Below, piece by piece: positions 32,890 through 44,642 of a DNA stretch of 64,000 nt. Under the pieces are notes generated by a model. That model searched no databases. It worked only from the letters and a program-made list of their open reading frames with translations, and was not told the origin of the DNA. Made by a program: the position numbers and the translations under genes. Source of the DNA: Symsagittifera roscoffensis (Eukaryota > Xenacoelomorpha > Acoela > Convolutidae). How positions within the stretch are numbered: the first letter of the stretch is position 1; the number at the start of each line of letters is the position of its first letter. The stretch covers positions 47,386,276-47,450,275 of the forward strand of contig NC_087069.1 of NCBI RefSeq assembly GCF_963678635.1. The letters run 5' to 3'.

Positions 32890-34377
32890 TAATGGTTGTC
32901 ATTTAAAATTACCCCGCAACCAACTAAAATTTGAAAACTTTATCATAGAGATCCGGAACATCCTATTAGCTAGGATAGAAACCTTTTTGTTTTGAGCTCT
33001 GAAAATAGAACAGAAAGTTTGTCTTCGGGAGTCTTTTTTAGTTTCTTTCCATGCAAAACCAGGTACAACAAAAATGGTTAGTCAGCCAAATAATGAACTT
33101 ATATCTTTCAAGGCTGATTTCAAGACATGTAGAGAAAACGGAAAATAATATTCGAAAAAAGATATATAAGGAACCTAAAAGCTAGCTTTTTCTCACTGAA
33201 ATGTTTTCTGCCTGTGCTTTGCGTTTTTTGTATAGATTTAATAGAAAATTGAAAACAATATATAAAAAGAATTAGATGGGATCCAATTGTATGATTTACT
33301 AAGTGGAAAATATCCTGCCTCCTTCGTTTTATATTTTGGGATTTTTGACCAAGCAGGTGTTTTGAGACAGCAACGACACATCCTTATGCTTCACTCTGGT
33401 ACATAGCAGTAAAGGCAGTATTCAAAATTGAAGGGAATTTGAAAAATATGAGGGATCGGATTATCTGGTTTTCTTTTTTGCAGGAACATTTTATGTCTAC
33501 TTCGTAATTTTTTTGTTATATTTAATCTAGCATTTGTTTCGATGCAGCTGCGTTTTTTTGTTTTTTTATCACTCAAAAAAGCTAACAACAGGAAAACTGT
33601 GTTGGAAAAACCGAGAAAAGAAAGCACAAAAACATCGGAGGAGACAAAAGCTGAAAAAACTGAGAAAAAAGAGGGAATCACAAAAGCGTATGAAAAACAG
33701 ATAAAAGCACACATTTGCATTTGCGTTTTTTTCTTCATTGTATTTTACTGAAAAGAAAGCATTCATTTCCTGTATACGTACCAAAACGAAAGCATTCAGT
33801 TTTGATTTTACTGACTGTTTTTTATCCTATCTCCCTACTGTCTTAGTTTACTGAGATTTTTTTGTCAGTTGTGTGTTTTTTGCGTTTTTTTTTCACACGG
33901 AGAAAAAAAACAGGAACCATAAAAACTGCGTTAAAAAACGGAGAAAAAAATACACAATTGTATAATTATACTTTCTGTCCTAATTTTCTATTTACATCCG
34001 TATACTATGAAAGTTACTTACAATTTTTTATACTATTTACCTACCTACTCGCATTAGTTTACTGAGATTTTTTGAATCAGTTGTGAGTGCCAGCTTGTGG
34101 TTCATTTTGTGGCCTGTTTTATCAAACCACCAGATTTGCTGATTTTTCAAGGCTGAATTACAGAAAGACATTTTTTTGGATAAGTTTGTTCAGAATTAAT
34201 TTATTACAAACTGCTTTATCCATTTTAACAATTCATATAAATTTCCTCCTCTGGTTTGAGTACTATATGTGCGCTTACTATTTGGATCTTAACCCAACTT
34301 AATTCATCTCAACTTATAATCATACTTGCCGGTAAAACTTTGCTTCTGTTTTACCATTGCTTGTAAAAGTACTAAAA
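32890..34377. other. Region upstream of the tetraspanin gene
   Basis: No convincing gene. An imperfect direct repeat of about 80 bp sharing the phrase TTAGTTTACTGAGATTTTTT lies at about 33800-33880 and 34015-34090. A Lys/Glu-rich frame at 33542-33751 is probably chance. The promoter of the downstream gene may lie here, but no core element stands out from the AT-rich background. Confidence 0.4.
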
Positions 34378-34386
34378 CTTTTCTAG
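34378..34386 (+). promoter_or_regulatory. Probable 3' splice site before the tetraspanin start codon
   Basis: CTTTTCTAG ends two bases before the ATG at 34389. It is a good acceptor and would place the whole coding sequence in one exon after a 5' UTR exon or a trans-spliced leader. The frame is open upstream of it (to 34326) but without an ATG, which supports the start at 34389. Confidence 0.45.
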
Positions 34387-34388
34387 TT

Positions 34389-36140
34389 ATGAAAATTTGT
34401 AAATGTGTGAGAGATAGTGTTACATTTTTCAAATGGTGTTTCTTCGGTGTTTTTATTCTTTGTTTGTTGCCACTCAGTGTTTTAGCCGTTTGTCTTTACT
34501 ATATTCTTGGTCTCGCGTCAGATTTATCTGTATTCATAATTGATGTTAATTTTTTAGGTTACGCTCCAAGTGTTTTAATTGTCACACCAACTTTAATAGG
34601 AACCATTCTTTTGTTTTCTGTAGTTGGATGGATTGGTGCAATTTATGGGGAAAATAAAAGATACACATTTGTGTTTAGCATTCTTCAGGCACTTGGAGTT
34701 TTATTCGAGATATTTTTAATCTTCTGGTTTATGCAGCAAACGTTTGAAGTTGATAAAGAAACATTCGAACAGTTTTTGATCGATACCATGCCTTTGCTAC
34801 CTCAATCATGGAATATATATCAAATTCGACATGACTGCTGCGGTGTGAACAACTACACGGATTTGTCGGAAAATGGCGATTTGAAAATACCGACGTCATG
34901 CTGCCAGCCTGAGTTTCCGGATTGTGCCCGAAACCGCTCTAGAGAGTCAATTTGTTGCGGGCCAGACTTCCCCCATTGCAACTCAGACGAGATTTCTGGG
35001 CAAGTCTACGAAGTGGGCTGTCAATCTTCGTTAGAATCGGGAATTCAGGATTATAAACGTATTGTACTCTATGCTGGATTTATTGTGGCATCAATCCAGA
35101 TCTTGCCTATTTTTTGGGTTTTTTGTTGTTTTTTCATAAAACGAGAACAAAACACAAGAGAAAATAGCACCGATCCATACAATTTTTTATGGCTTATGTT
35201 TTATTTCCTTTTCGCTTCTAATGTCTTTCTGCTTCTGTTCCCAGTGATGTACCCTCTTATTTGCATCATACCTTACACCACAAAAATTGAAAAAGACAAC
35301 GGAGACATGAAGGGTAAAATCATATATCGAATTAACAAAGGAGTCCTTGTTTCAACCTTAATAATTACTGTCTGGTGTGTAATCGAGAACGTTTTGATCG
35401 ATGATATCAAACATTTGGTGGGCGAAATGAGATTCATTGCCTGTATCGTGGCAACGATTTTCAGTTTTGTGGTGTATACAACAATCGCTCTCGATTTTTA
35501 TGGATGTTTCGTTCGGGGAAAATCCTTAGTCATAATTGGATTGACATCAATCCAGCATACATTTGCTATCGCTCTTCAAATTGTTCTGCTAGTTCTTTAT
35601 CTGAAACGCGGAACACATTTTGAGGACAGAGTCGAAGGCTGGCTCAAGGATTCAATAAATTACTACAGAGAAAATAACGGGACTGCTTGGGATAATTTTC
35701 AACGTAAGTTTGGGTGCTGTGGAATCAACAATTATACGGACTGGTGCAACGTTACAGGACTGATTCCATCATCGTGTTGCAAACCTGATTTCCCATATTG
35801 TGATGTGTTGGGCGAAGACACACATGGTATTTTTGATGCAGGCTGTAAGAAAGCAGTTGTGTCGAAAATTGAAGACGGCTTGACTGGTATTCTCTATTTA
35901 GGCGAAGCTCTTATTATTCTCCAGTTTTTTTGTTTTATTCTGGAGATGACATGCAAGCAGAAACGAGTTTGCGCTAGCGAATCTAACCAAATGTCACAAG
36001 AAAAAGTCACAAAAGTGACGACTTCTCATCTTCTGAAGTCAAAAAGTATACGCGCAGAAATATACAGAGAAGCTAACCCTGATTGTAGAAAAGTAACAAA
36101 AGCTGTTGCATTGAAGACCAAGTATACAGTTCGAACTTAA
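34389..36140 (+). CDS. Double tetraspanin-like membrane protein (583 residues)
   Basis: Tetraspanins organise membrane-protein microdomains at cell surfaces. This protein has two units. Unit 1: TM1 about 15-41, small loop 42-60, TM2 61-87 ending WIGAIYGENK (the usual post-TM2 motif), TM3 92-117, large loop 118-224 with CCG (150-152), two CC-x-P-x-F-P-x-C modules (171-179, 189-197) and Cys211, TM4 225-250. Unit 2: TM1 about 317-336, TM2 346-372, TM3 378-405, large loop 406-498 with CCG (443-445), one such module (463-471) and Cys486, TM4 499-521, then a basic 62-residue tail. N-glycosylation sites occur in both loops. An additional hydrophobic stretch at 266-295 separates the units, so nine segments are present where eight are expected. 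No intron interrupts the frame. A typical single tetraspanin is 200-350 residues. Family confident; target and tissue unknown. Confidence 0.92.
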   Translation: MKICKCVRDSVTFFKWCFFGVFILCLLPLSVLAVCLYYILGLASDLSVFIIDVNFLGYAPSVLIVTPTLIGTILLFSVVGWIGAIYGENKRYTFVFSILQALGVLFEIFLIFWFMQQTFEVDKETFEQFLIDTMPLLPQSWNIYQIRHDCCGVNNYTDLSENGDLKIPTSCCQPEFPDCARNRSRESICCGPDFPHCNSDEISGQVYEVGCQSSLESGIQDYKRIVLYAGFIVASIQILPIFWVFCCFFIKREQNTRENSTDPYNFLWLMFYFLFASNVFLLLFPVMYPLICIIPYTTKIEKDNGDMKGKIIYRINKGVLVSTLIITVWCVIENVLIDDIKHLVGEMRFIACIVATIFSFVVYTTIALDFYGCFVRGKSLVIIGLTSIQHTFAIALQIVLLVLYLKRGTHFEDRVEGWLKDSINYYRENNGTAWDNFQRKFGCCGINNYTDWCNVTGLIPSSCCKPDFPYCDVLGEDTHGIFDAGCKKAVVSKIEDGLTGILYLGEALIILQFFCFILEMTCKQKRVCASESNQMSQEKVTKVTTSHLLKSKSIRAEIYREANPDCRKVTKAVALKTKYTVRT

Positions 36141-39129
36141 AACCCCGTGGAGATATTATTTTTTCTATAACTTCGATCATTGATTGACTAACTAGTTTTG
36201 TCAGGGCAGGCTCCTAATTATCGGAACAAAACTGGCAAGGCTTGAAACGTTTAAGAATTATAATTTTTGAACTTAGCTCGTAATCTAGTTTGTGAATTTT
36301 TCATATATCTTCAGTGAGTTTTATTTTAACAAAAATGGTACTTTTTTTGATATTCTTGAATGTATAAAATTTCCGTAAACAGTTCTCTTCTGTGAAATAA
36401 ATGATGCTCGTTTTCACAAGTGGTTTAAGTTTTAATTTTGAGGGCTCTCTAGATTTTTTACAAAAAAAATTATTTCGATCGAAATTTTTTCAAACAAGTT
36501 CAGCTCTCCAAACATCAGATCTAGCCACAATGAAAAATGGTATAGCAAAAACATACTTAGTGGAAAAGCTGAAAAATTTGTTGGAATATTAATTGTTTTG
36601 TTCTCACAATATGTTTTCGATGCAACGAAATTTTAAAACTGTAAAGCAGTCAGCAAAACAACAGTATGGGTTCCAGAGGAGCGTAGCGACAGGCAATACC
36701 ATGATTGCTAATGACTGCTAACAAATAAGCCGAGCCTCAAAAACTGGATATCAAAAACTTGATATTATTTTAATAAAACTGCTTGCTGGCTTGCCCTTAG
36801 CCATCCTACGCAATATGTTTTTGTCTGAGTTCAGTTTTTTTGGGCATCCTAAGCAGTTATGTTTCATTATACAACTCGAACACTTGTCAAAAAAAAGTGG
36901 GATTTGAAGTGAGTCATGACTTTTCTCAAATCTAAACTGATTTTATTCTTGGCGAAACTATTGATTATTTAAAATAGTGCTAGTTAAGGGAGAAAAGTCA
37001 TAAAACTGTAGTTCATTTTCTTTCGTATACCAAGAACTTCAGCGATAGGATGAAACTTACCGCGAATATATTTAGCTTTCTATTTTTCATTTCCTGTTCA
37101 CCGACTCTATGGTTAGCTAGTGTTTATTTTATTGACTGAATTTTATTTTGTTGAATTATTCATTTAACCGAAAAGCTAGAAGAAAATCTTTGGTGTTGGA
37201 ATTTTACCTTCTCAATAGTTGGATGGCTGGTCTATTTTTTTTTATTTTTCAGGTAGGTAGTTTTTCACTGTCTTTTTTAAACGTCTTTTTGATTCACTCG
37301 CTTTTTTATTTATTTTGCTCGTCATTTGCACACTTTTGTAGAAAAACGTGTTCAAACTTTTAATCAAGATTTTTGAAATCGTTTTTTGTAACAAAGATAG
37401 TATTTGCCGTTCAATTTTTTTCACTAAAATTCATAATATAAAAATCAGTAGAAAATTGAAAACAGGCATGCAAAAACTGTCGTAATTTGTTTGAGTGTAA
37501 TAAATTCGCACCATTCAGACTTTTTGAAATTTTTTGAGGTTACCATGGTTGGTAGAAAAAATGTTGCTTTGAAATAAAGGAGAGAAAGCGTCGAAATTAT
37601 TCTCTTTGCTTAACCGTTAATTTACAGTGTTTAGGTCATGGCAGTAGTACTTGACACACAATTGAAAAGACTATGAATAAAAAAATTAAAAGAATTTTTT
37701 TTAAGTCCATTCACCGTTTAGTTTTTACGTGCAAGTTCTTAATACCAATAGCGATAATTATGTTGCGAAAATCTAAACACCAAAATTTTTCATTCATAGA
37801 GATATAATTTTACCAATCACGTCCTTAATATTGAAAATGTCTCATTAATTAGTTAATTAGTTAATGATAGTTCCACATTGAGTGCATCACCTACCGACAA
37901 ACGAGAAATGAAAGTTGATATTGCATTTTAACAAATTTAAATTCAAAACTCCACAAAAATGAGCGCGTTTGTACCCTACTTTCGAAAACCACATTCATTT
38001 ATTTTTGAACAAGTGATTTTTTGTCTGCTGTTTACCCACCAAATGCCCCACAAAATGAAATTTTTCTGTTTTGCTGCCAGAATTTGTTGAGCATGGTTAT
38101 TTGAAACTTATGAGAACTCAATTCCTACACCTTCTCCATGTCTGGCTACAAACAAAAAAGAAAATCAACGAAACTGAAACAATCCCTCTGAGTACTTCGA
38201 CCTTAATTCAAATTCCTTCTTAGATTTACTGAAAATTCATTTACTTTATTTTTTGTTTGGCTGGAAAGAAAGAACTATTTTGAGCTGGTTTTTATTCATG
38301 TCTCAGACAAGTCTTTACATAATTGATTTTTTAATATATCACAATTATTTTTGAAACCTTGCCAAGGTTTGCTCCCATTTGATTTGGAATAAAATTACAC
38401 ATTTTAGGTATGTAAAATAAATTAGAAAAACATAAAGCTTACACTGTTTTTCAAAACAATTACAACGTTTCTTTTACAAAAACAATCTCACAAAAGCAAG
38501 ACAGTTTCAATATCCTATCATCAATTTTGAAGAAATTTGAAGAAATTGCGTGAACTTTAGGAAGCTTTTATGCTTTTATTAAATAGAAATTTAACTTTCC
38601 AGAGAAAAAAAAATTGATTTTTTCAACAAAATTGTTTTTTCAAACATGATGCCATGCAAAAAACGTGGCGCTTTAGTTTTTACAATAAAATTCAAATATC
38701 ATTTTTTTTCACCCAAAAAATTACACATACCTTGGTAAAATAGTGGCAAATTGAGAAATTATTTTGCAGTGGAACGTCTAGTGGTCAGTATGCGCTTGGA
38801 AAATCTATTTAGTAATCGAGGAAGACGCTAGTCACTTATAACAGTTTTCCAAAAGTTGTTTAAAATGTACAGCGGTACCACAAATAAAAAATTTCAAACT
38901 TGTTATAAATAATAAACTTGCCCAAAACCTAAACAAATGATAAAATTGCCCAAAACCTAATTAGGAACAACCAGAGCATCAGAGTTATCCTTTAAGACCA
39001 TGGCTAAGATCTCTTAATAAAACCTGAATTTAAACAAACATCATTTTTTTCCGTTCTGTTAATCTTTTTTCTATTTTGTTTGAGTAGTTGTTACCTTCAA
39101 AGAAAATTTGACAAGCTAGGTAATAAGTA
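36141..39129. other. Intergenic AT-rich DNA
   Basis: Frames are short and low in complexity, with Phe/Ile/Lys-rich translations. No repeat shared with other parts of the window, no RNA gene and no recognised protein was seen. Confidence 0.5.
36396..36401 (+). promoter_or_regulatory. Possible polyadenylation signal
   Basis: AATAAA lies about 255 bases after the tetraspanin stop codon. In AT-rich DNA this hexamer is common by chance. Confidence 0.35.
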
Positions 39130-39299
39130 TCTCCCATCTGCATCCCAGCTGGTAAAGACCAGTGGCATTGGTTTTGGCTTTATCAAATCATTGGAACTAA
39201 TTCAAACGAAATGAAAAACACCACCGGGAACCCGTTCTAACTTTCCGAGGTAGCAGTGGTGGTCATGACTCTTCATTCTGCTCAATTTGCTTCTTCAAT

Positions 39300-39900
39300 T
39301 TACGCAGCGGGACAAAACCAACATGACTTGGCGGCTCGAGCATTGGCTTTGACCCACGAATATTGGTGCTTCACATAACAGTGATTGATCATTGACTTCC
39401 TAACAGAGCACCGAGAAGAACAGAGCGGACAGAATTGCCCCTTATCACATGTGCTAGTGTTTTGGATTGATGTGAAGGAGTGCCGACTCAGTTGTGATGC
39501 TGCGACGGTCGGCTCTGATGCGCTGATCAGTTTCACGCGGATGGCCATTTTGAATGTGTTTAGTCCAACCACTGACAGAGACATATAAACCTTGTTACAG
39601 TCGGGAAAAGGGCAGTCGAATTTGCCTTTTTTAGAACCCACGATGCTGGGCTGCTGATGATCTCTGCAGTTCTTTCACTTCCTATAATGCTTTCAACTCC
39701 TTGATCAATTTCAAGTTCACTACTATTGGAGGTCCGGACCGAAGGTTCTGAGTGATTATCTCTGAGATGCCTGTTCATCTTTTTTTGATATGTAAAGTTC
39801 TACCACAGTTTTCATTAGCACATTGAACTGCTTGCGACGTTTTGTCATTGGCATTTGCTTTAAAATCCCCACCATCTGAGAACTTATGTTTGTTTGCCGA
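39300..39900 (-). pseudogene. LINE C-terminal C2H2 zinc fingers
   Basis: Three finger-like units follow the thumb and linker: CANENC with RHLRDNH (about 39850-39760), CPFPDC (about 39620) with its His side decayed, and CPLCSSRC with HCYVKH (about 39430-39370). C-terminal nucleic-acid-binding fingers occur in several LINE groups. The frames 39778-39560 and 39641-39300 overlap, so a frameshift lies between fingers 1 and 2. Confidence 0.7.
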
Positions 39901-40143
39901 TTCTGCAACCAGTTATCCTGGTCTCACTTTGTCTTGAGCCCATGCATTTCAAGATGAGCTCTAAGCTACCTAACCCAATCTTTTTGCCAAACTTTACCAT
40001 CTTAAAGTAGATCACTTGAGCTATCGACTTCGATGATTTTAAAGGAAGCGTACAACTCAACCCTTCTCCTGCATAGTTGGTGTGCGACTGGCGTTTTTTT
40101 ACCGTTCCATTCAATTCTTTTAGTTTCATGCGGTTTCTCTTTT

Positions 40144-41559
40144 CTAGCCAAAGCCACATTCTTTTAGCACGGTGTATAACTTCTTCTTGTCTATCAAGTC
40201 AGTAAATCCGAAAACAATGGTCTCCAAGCCGTATAGCAGAGTGGGCCTTAGAAAAACCTCGACTAGGAGACCCGTATCCCTTAGTGTCAACATTTTTGAC
40301 ACCAGGGCCGGTCTGAGTTGTAGCATTGCTATCCTTGTCTTAGAAATGCGAGCGCTCATAGCCTTGTCAGCGCTGTCATCAGATGATATGATGCTGCCGA
40401 GGTACTCGAACTGATTAACCTGTTCAACCTGTTCACTTAGCACATTGATAGGGAACTCAGTTTTGTCTTTGGTGTTGGTTACAATACTTTTAGTTTTCTC
40501 GACAGTTATTTTTTATTGAGCCTATCCAAAAGTTTTTGTCATCCCTTTCAGCGACTCTGTAGCATTTTTTTGGTTTTAAGAGATCAAAGCCAGATCTTCA
40601 GCTTATGTAAAATTTCTATTCTCTCTACTGGTCTTTCTTAGGAGGAAGTCAAAAAGGATGATAAACAACACTGGGCCCAATATGCAACCTTTCCGAATCC
40701 CCCGGTTCACTACAAAAGTTCTATCCTTATCAAGCTTGCCGATGGTATTGGTGTGGAGCGCTTCAACCACACTGATGATATTTTCTGGGTTTCCAAAATC
40801 CCTCACAACAATAAACCGAATCAATTGAATCAAGTTCGATGAAATTCTTCAGTTCGATGAAAGTTATAGAAGGAATTTGCTGGTTTTCAACCCTTCTTTG
40901 AAGCAAACTTCTAATTGCAAAAATAACTTGGCCCGTTGACCTGCAACTTTAGACCCAGCTGTTTATTCATTTATTTGCAATCACCTTTGCGAACACTTTG
41001 CCAGCTTGATCAAGAAGAAAATTCTCCGGTAACTGTTCGGTTCCGCTCTTTTTTTTTGAACAGATTGAGTACAACTGCGCTCTCCAAATTTGTGAAATAT
41101 TTCCCGGAGCAAGTCGAATATCAGCAAAAATCCTTGTGAGAAGCCTGAGATTTTTCTTCTCGAGCAATTAAGAAAGACACTGATGATTTGACTCTCACCG
41201 GGAGACTTGACCACGTTGATTTCTTTCAAGGATTGTAATACCTCTGCGCCTTTAGGAGCTCCACTATCCGCACCTGGAAGTGACCCATCAACAAAATTCT
41301 CACCCGCCGGTCTGATCGAAAATAAATTTTCATAAAGCTTTGGAAATTTGCAATTACTGGCTTCACCTTTGCTCCTCCTCTCCAGCCTTCTCACATGAAC
41401 ACTCCGAAGAGTCTCTTTCAAAACTTTATAAGCTTTACGCATTTGTCCGAGGACGTGCTTATCTTGAAAACCTTCCAAACCGATCTCCAACCTCTCATTT
41501 TGGGCAAACTTCTTCAACTTGTTGAACTTCAAGTTTAGCCTTTTGCATTTTGCAACCAA
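40144..41559 (-). pseudogene. LINE reverse transcriptase, catalytically dead
   Basis: The frame 41559-40981 holds the linker and the start of the RT domain (EVLQSLKEINVVKSPGESQI, the KSPG motif). A frame shift then leads to WRAQLYSICSKKKSG and AGKVFAKVIANK, the motif before RT palm strand 1. Frame 40833-40603 carries NRGIRKGCILGPVLFIILFD, equivalent to the RQGCPLSPLLF motif. The catalytic YADD is replaced by stop-Ala-Glu-Asp followed by LALIS near 40600, so the enzyme is inactive. Frame 40443-40144 is the thumb (VNQFEYLGSIISSD, LRPTLLYGLET). Several frameshifts and stops; sequence between strand 1 and the GC motif is poorly preserved. Confidence 0.85.
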
Positions 41560-41754
41560 CTCGTCATTTCTGTTGCTTAGAACTTGACACTTCTTCTTTC
41601 TTTAAAAACCAATTTTTGTTCACTAGTTAAGTACTCAAAGTTTGTTCCTTCTTTTTTTTCAGGTTCCAGATCAGGTAACCTAGCATGGACATTTCACACA
41701 AACTCCTTAAGAGATCTATTGAAAATCTCAACGGAGTCAGAGTGGCACAGGCGG

Positions 41755-42150
41755 TTATCTGATCTTAGGAGCTTGCGACTTTGCGCCGATTTGAGACACG
41801 TGTTGATTTTGGAACTTAATCACGGATACTTCCTTTTTAAGCTTTTCTGAAAAAACTTTCACCATCAAAAGCATTTTTGCCTGGTTCTTTGGTGTGGGGG
41901 GGGTTAAGATCACGCCGATTAGTTTTGCTTGATCTGAGTGATGCCCATTACTACCTCCCCAACTGGTTCTGATATCTCTCCAGACCGTTTTCCGACGGGA
42001 CAAGATATAATCAATGAGTACAGCTTAGCCTTTGCGGTGACTCCACGTTATAAGCCTACTTAAAGGCTTCTTAAATATTGTGTTCACGATTTTTAAGTCC
42101 TGCGTCGAACAAAACTCGAGAAGTTTTCCATCGTTTGAGTTTGTTTTTTG
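41755..42150 (-). pseudogene. LINE endonuclease C-terminal part
   Basis: On the minus strand the sequence reads LLEFCSTQDLKIVNTIF, then LITWSHRKG, AVLIDYIL, RRKTVWRDIRTSWGG and SNGHHSDQAKL. These match the late motifs of LINE AP endonucleases: TW, the IDYIL strand, and SDH with the final His replaced by Gln. A stop separates RKG from AVL. The ORF for the last part is 42003-41755. Confidence 0.8.
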
Positions 42151-42230
42151 GTCGGCAGTCCAGGCTCCAGCTAGTGGCCTCAATTCTGTCAATTGCTCTT
42201 AGAATAACTGACGACATAGATATTTTCATA

Positions 42231-42690
42231 GACACTACTTTCACTATGCATGCTGTTATGAAAAAATTGAACTATAAACAGTTCGTAAACCGTTTTTTTT
42301 TTCATTTTGAGTTTTTTTTTTCATTAAAGCAATAGAAAATATGATTTTAAAATCAAATAGAGTTGGCATGATTGACAAAACAAACTGCGTAACCAGCATT
42401 CATTGAGTTAGCAACATGATGTAATTTTGATGTGCTATGATAGCCACATGATATGTTCAATTTTTTTAAATAGTCTACAATCTAAAAAAAGAACGACACT
42501 AACAGTTAGGTAAAATAATTCAATTCATTTTATTGATTCAAACTTTGAAAAATGAAGAAAAATAAATTGATAAAATTTTCACACTGAAAGTGTAGTGACT
42601 TATTTAGAAAGTGTTTTCTAAACTTACTCAATCCAATGATTTTTAATTTATAAAAGCAAAAAAAAAGACGTAGTTGTTTTGGTCTGTAGA
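42231..42690. other. Spacer between LINE and minisatellite
   Basis: AT-rich, without a recognised gene or repeat. Confidence 0.5.
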
Positions 42691-42919
42691 AACTCCCAAA
42701 AATCTTTCAATTGTATTTGTTAAAACTTTTAGTCTGTAGAAACTCCCAAAGAATCTTTCAATTGTATTTGTTAAAACTTTTAGTCTGTAGAAACTCCCAA
42801 AGAATCTTTCAATTGTATTTGATCAAACTTTTGGTCTGTAGAAACTCCCAAAGAATCTTTCAATTGTATTTGATAAAACTTTTGGTCTGTAGAAACTCCC
42901 AAAGAATCTTTCAATTGTA

Positions 42920-44330
42920 TTTGATGAAACTTTTGGTCTGTAAAAACTCCCAAGGAATCTTTCAATTGTATTTGATGAAACTTTTGGTCTGTAGAAACTC
43001 CCAAAGAATCTTTCAATTGTTTTTGATGAAACTTTTAGTCTGTAGAAACTCCCAAAGAGTCTTTCAATTGTATTTGATCAAACTTTTGGTCTGTAGAATT
43101 TCCCAAGAATCTTTCAATTGTATTCGATGAAACTTTTGGTCTGTAAAAACTCCCAAAGAATCTTTCAATTGTATTTGATAAAACTTTTGGTCTGTAGAAA
43201 CTCCCAAAGAATCTTTCAATTGTTTTTGATAAAACTTTTAGTCTGTAGAAACTCCCAAAGAGTCTTTCAATTGTATTTGATCATACTTTTGGTCTGTAGG
43301 ATTTCCCAAGAATCTTTCAATTGTATTTGATGAAACTTTTGGTCTGTAGCAACTCCCAAAGAATCTTTCAATTGTATTTGATAAAACTTTTAGTCTGTAG
43401 AAACTCCCAAAGAATCTTTCAATTGAATTTGATCAAACTTTTGGTCTGTAGAATTTCCTAAAGAATCTTTCAATTGTATTTGATGAAACTTTTGGTCTGT
43501 AAAAACTCCCAAGGAATCTTTCAATTGTATTTGATGAAACTTTTGGTCTGTAGAAACTCCCAAAGAATCTTTCAATTGTTTTTGATGAAACTTTTAGTCT
43601 GTAGAAACTCCCAAAGAGTCTTTCAATTGTATTTGATCAAACTTTTGGTCTGTAGAATTTCCCAAGAATCTTTCAATTGTATTCGATGAAACTTTTGGTC
43701 TGTAAAAACTCCCAAAGAATCTTTCAATTGTATTTGATAAAACTTTTGGTCTGTAGAAACTCCCAAAGAATCTTTCAATTGTTTTTGATAAAACTTTTAG
43801 TCTGTAGAAACTCCCAAAGAGTCTTTCAATTGTATTTGATCATACTTTTGGTCTGTAGGATTTCCCAAGAATCTTTCAATTGTATTTGATGAAACTTTTG
43901 GTCTGTAGCAACTCCCAAAGAATCTTTCAATTGTATTTGATAAAACTTTTAGTCTGTAGAAACTCCCAAAGAATCTTTCAATTGAATTTGATCAAACTTT
44001 TGGTCTGTAGAATTTCCTAAAGAATCTTTCAATTGTATTCGATGAAATTTTTGGTCTGTAAAAACTCCCAAAGAATCTTTCAATTGTATTTGATAAAACT
44101 TTTGGTCTGTAGAAACTCCCAAAGAATCTTTCAATTGTTTTTGATAAAACTTTTAGTCTGTAGAAACTCCCAAAGAGTCTTTCAATTGTATTTGATCATA
44201 CTTTTGGTCTGTAGGATTTCCCAAGAATCTTTCAATTGTATTTGATGAAACTTTTGGTCTGTAGCAACTCCCAAAGAATCTTTCAATTGTATTTGATAAA
44301 ACTTTTAGTCTGCAGAAACTCCCAAAGAAT
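42920..44330 (+). repeat. Higher-order minisatellite block, period 559 bp
   Basis: Eleven units containing two one-base-short variants (11 x 51 minus 2) form a 559 bp block. It starts near 42920 and repeats near 43479; part of it repeats again from near 44038. Matching landmarks lie at 43118/43677, 43390/43949 and 43130/43689. Confidence 0.85.
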
Positions 44331-44642
44331 CTTTCAATTGAATTTGATCAAACTTTTGGTCTGTAGAAACTCCTAAAGAATCTTTCAATTGTATTCGATG
44401 AAACTTTTGGTCTGTAGAAACTCCCAAAGAATCTTTCAATTGTATTTAATAAAACTTTTAGTCTGTAGAAACTCCCAAAGAATCTGTCAATTGTATTCGA
44501 TGAAACTTTTGGTCTGTAGAAACTCCCAAAGAATCTTTCAATTTTATTTGATAAAACTTTTAGTCTGTAGAAACTCCCAAAGAGTCTTTCAATTGTATTT
44601 GATCAAACTTTTGGTCTGTAGAATTTCCCAAGAATATTTCAA

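Larger units (their letters stand above)
39130..42230 (-). mobile_element. Dead EEP-type LINE (non-LTR retrotransposon), partial
   Basis: Reading on the minus strand, the parts are the C-terminal half of an AP-type endonuclease, a linker, a reverse transcriptase and its thumb region, then three C2H2-like zinc fingers. The 5' part, including the endonuclease N-terminus and any ORF1, is missing. The frame is broken repeatedly by frameshifts and stops. No clear 3' tail or target duplication was found, so the ends are approximate. This stretch is more GC-rich than its flanks. The clade is not settled; endonuclease plus C-terminal fingers excludes R2-type elements. Confidence 0.85.

Noticed and set aside
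33542-33751. Lys/Glu-rich 69-residue frame upstream of the tetraspanin gene
   Set aside because: Short, compositionally biased, and open in overlapping frames on the other strand as well; no motif.
34326-34388. Upstream 21-residue extension of the tetraspanin frame
   Set aside because: It has no ATG and includes a good splice acceptor; ATG at 34389 gives a normal tetraspanin N-terminus.
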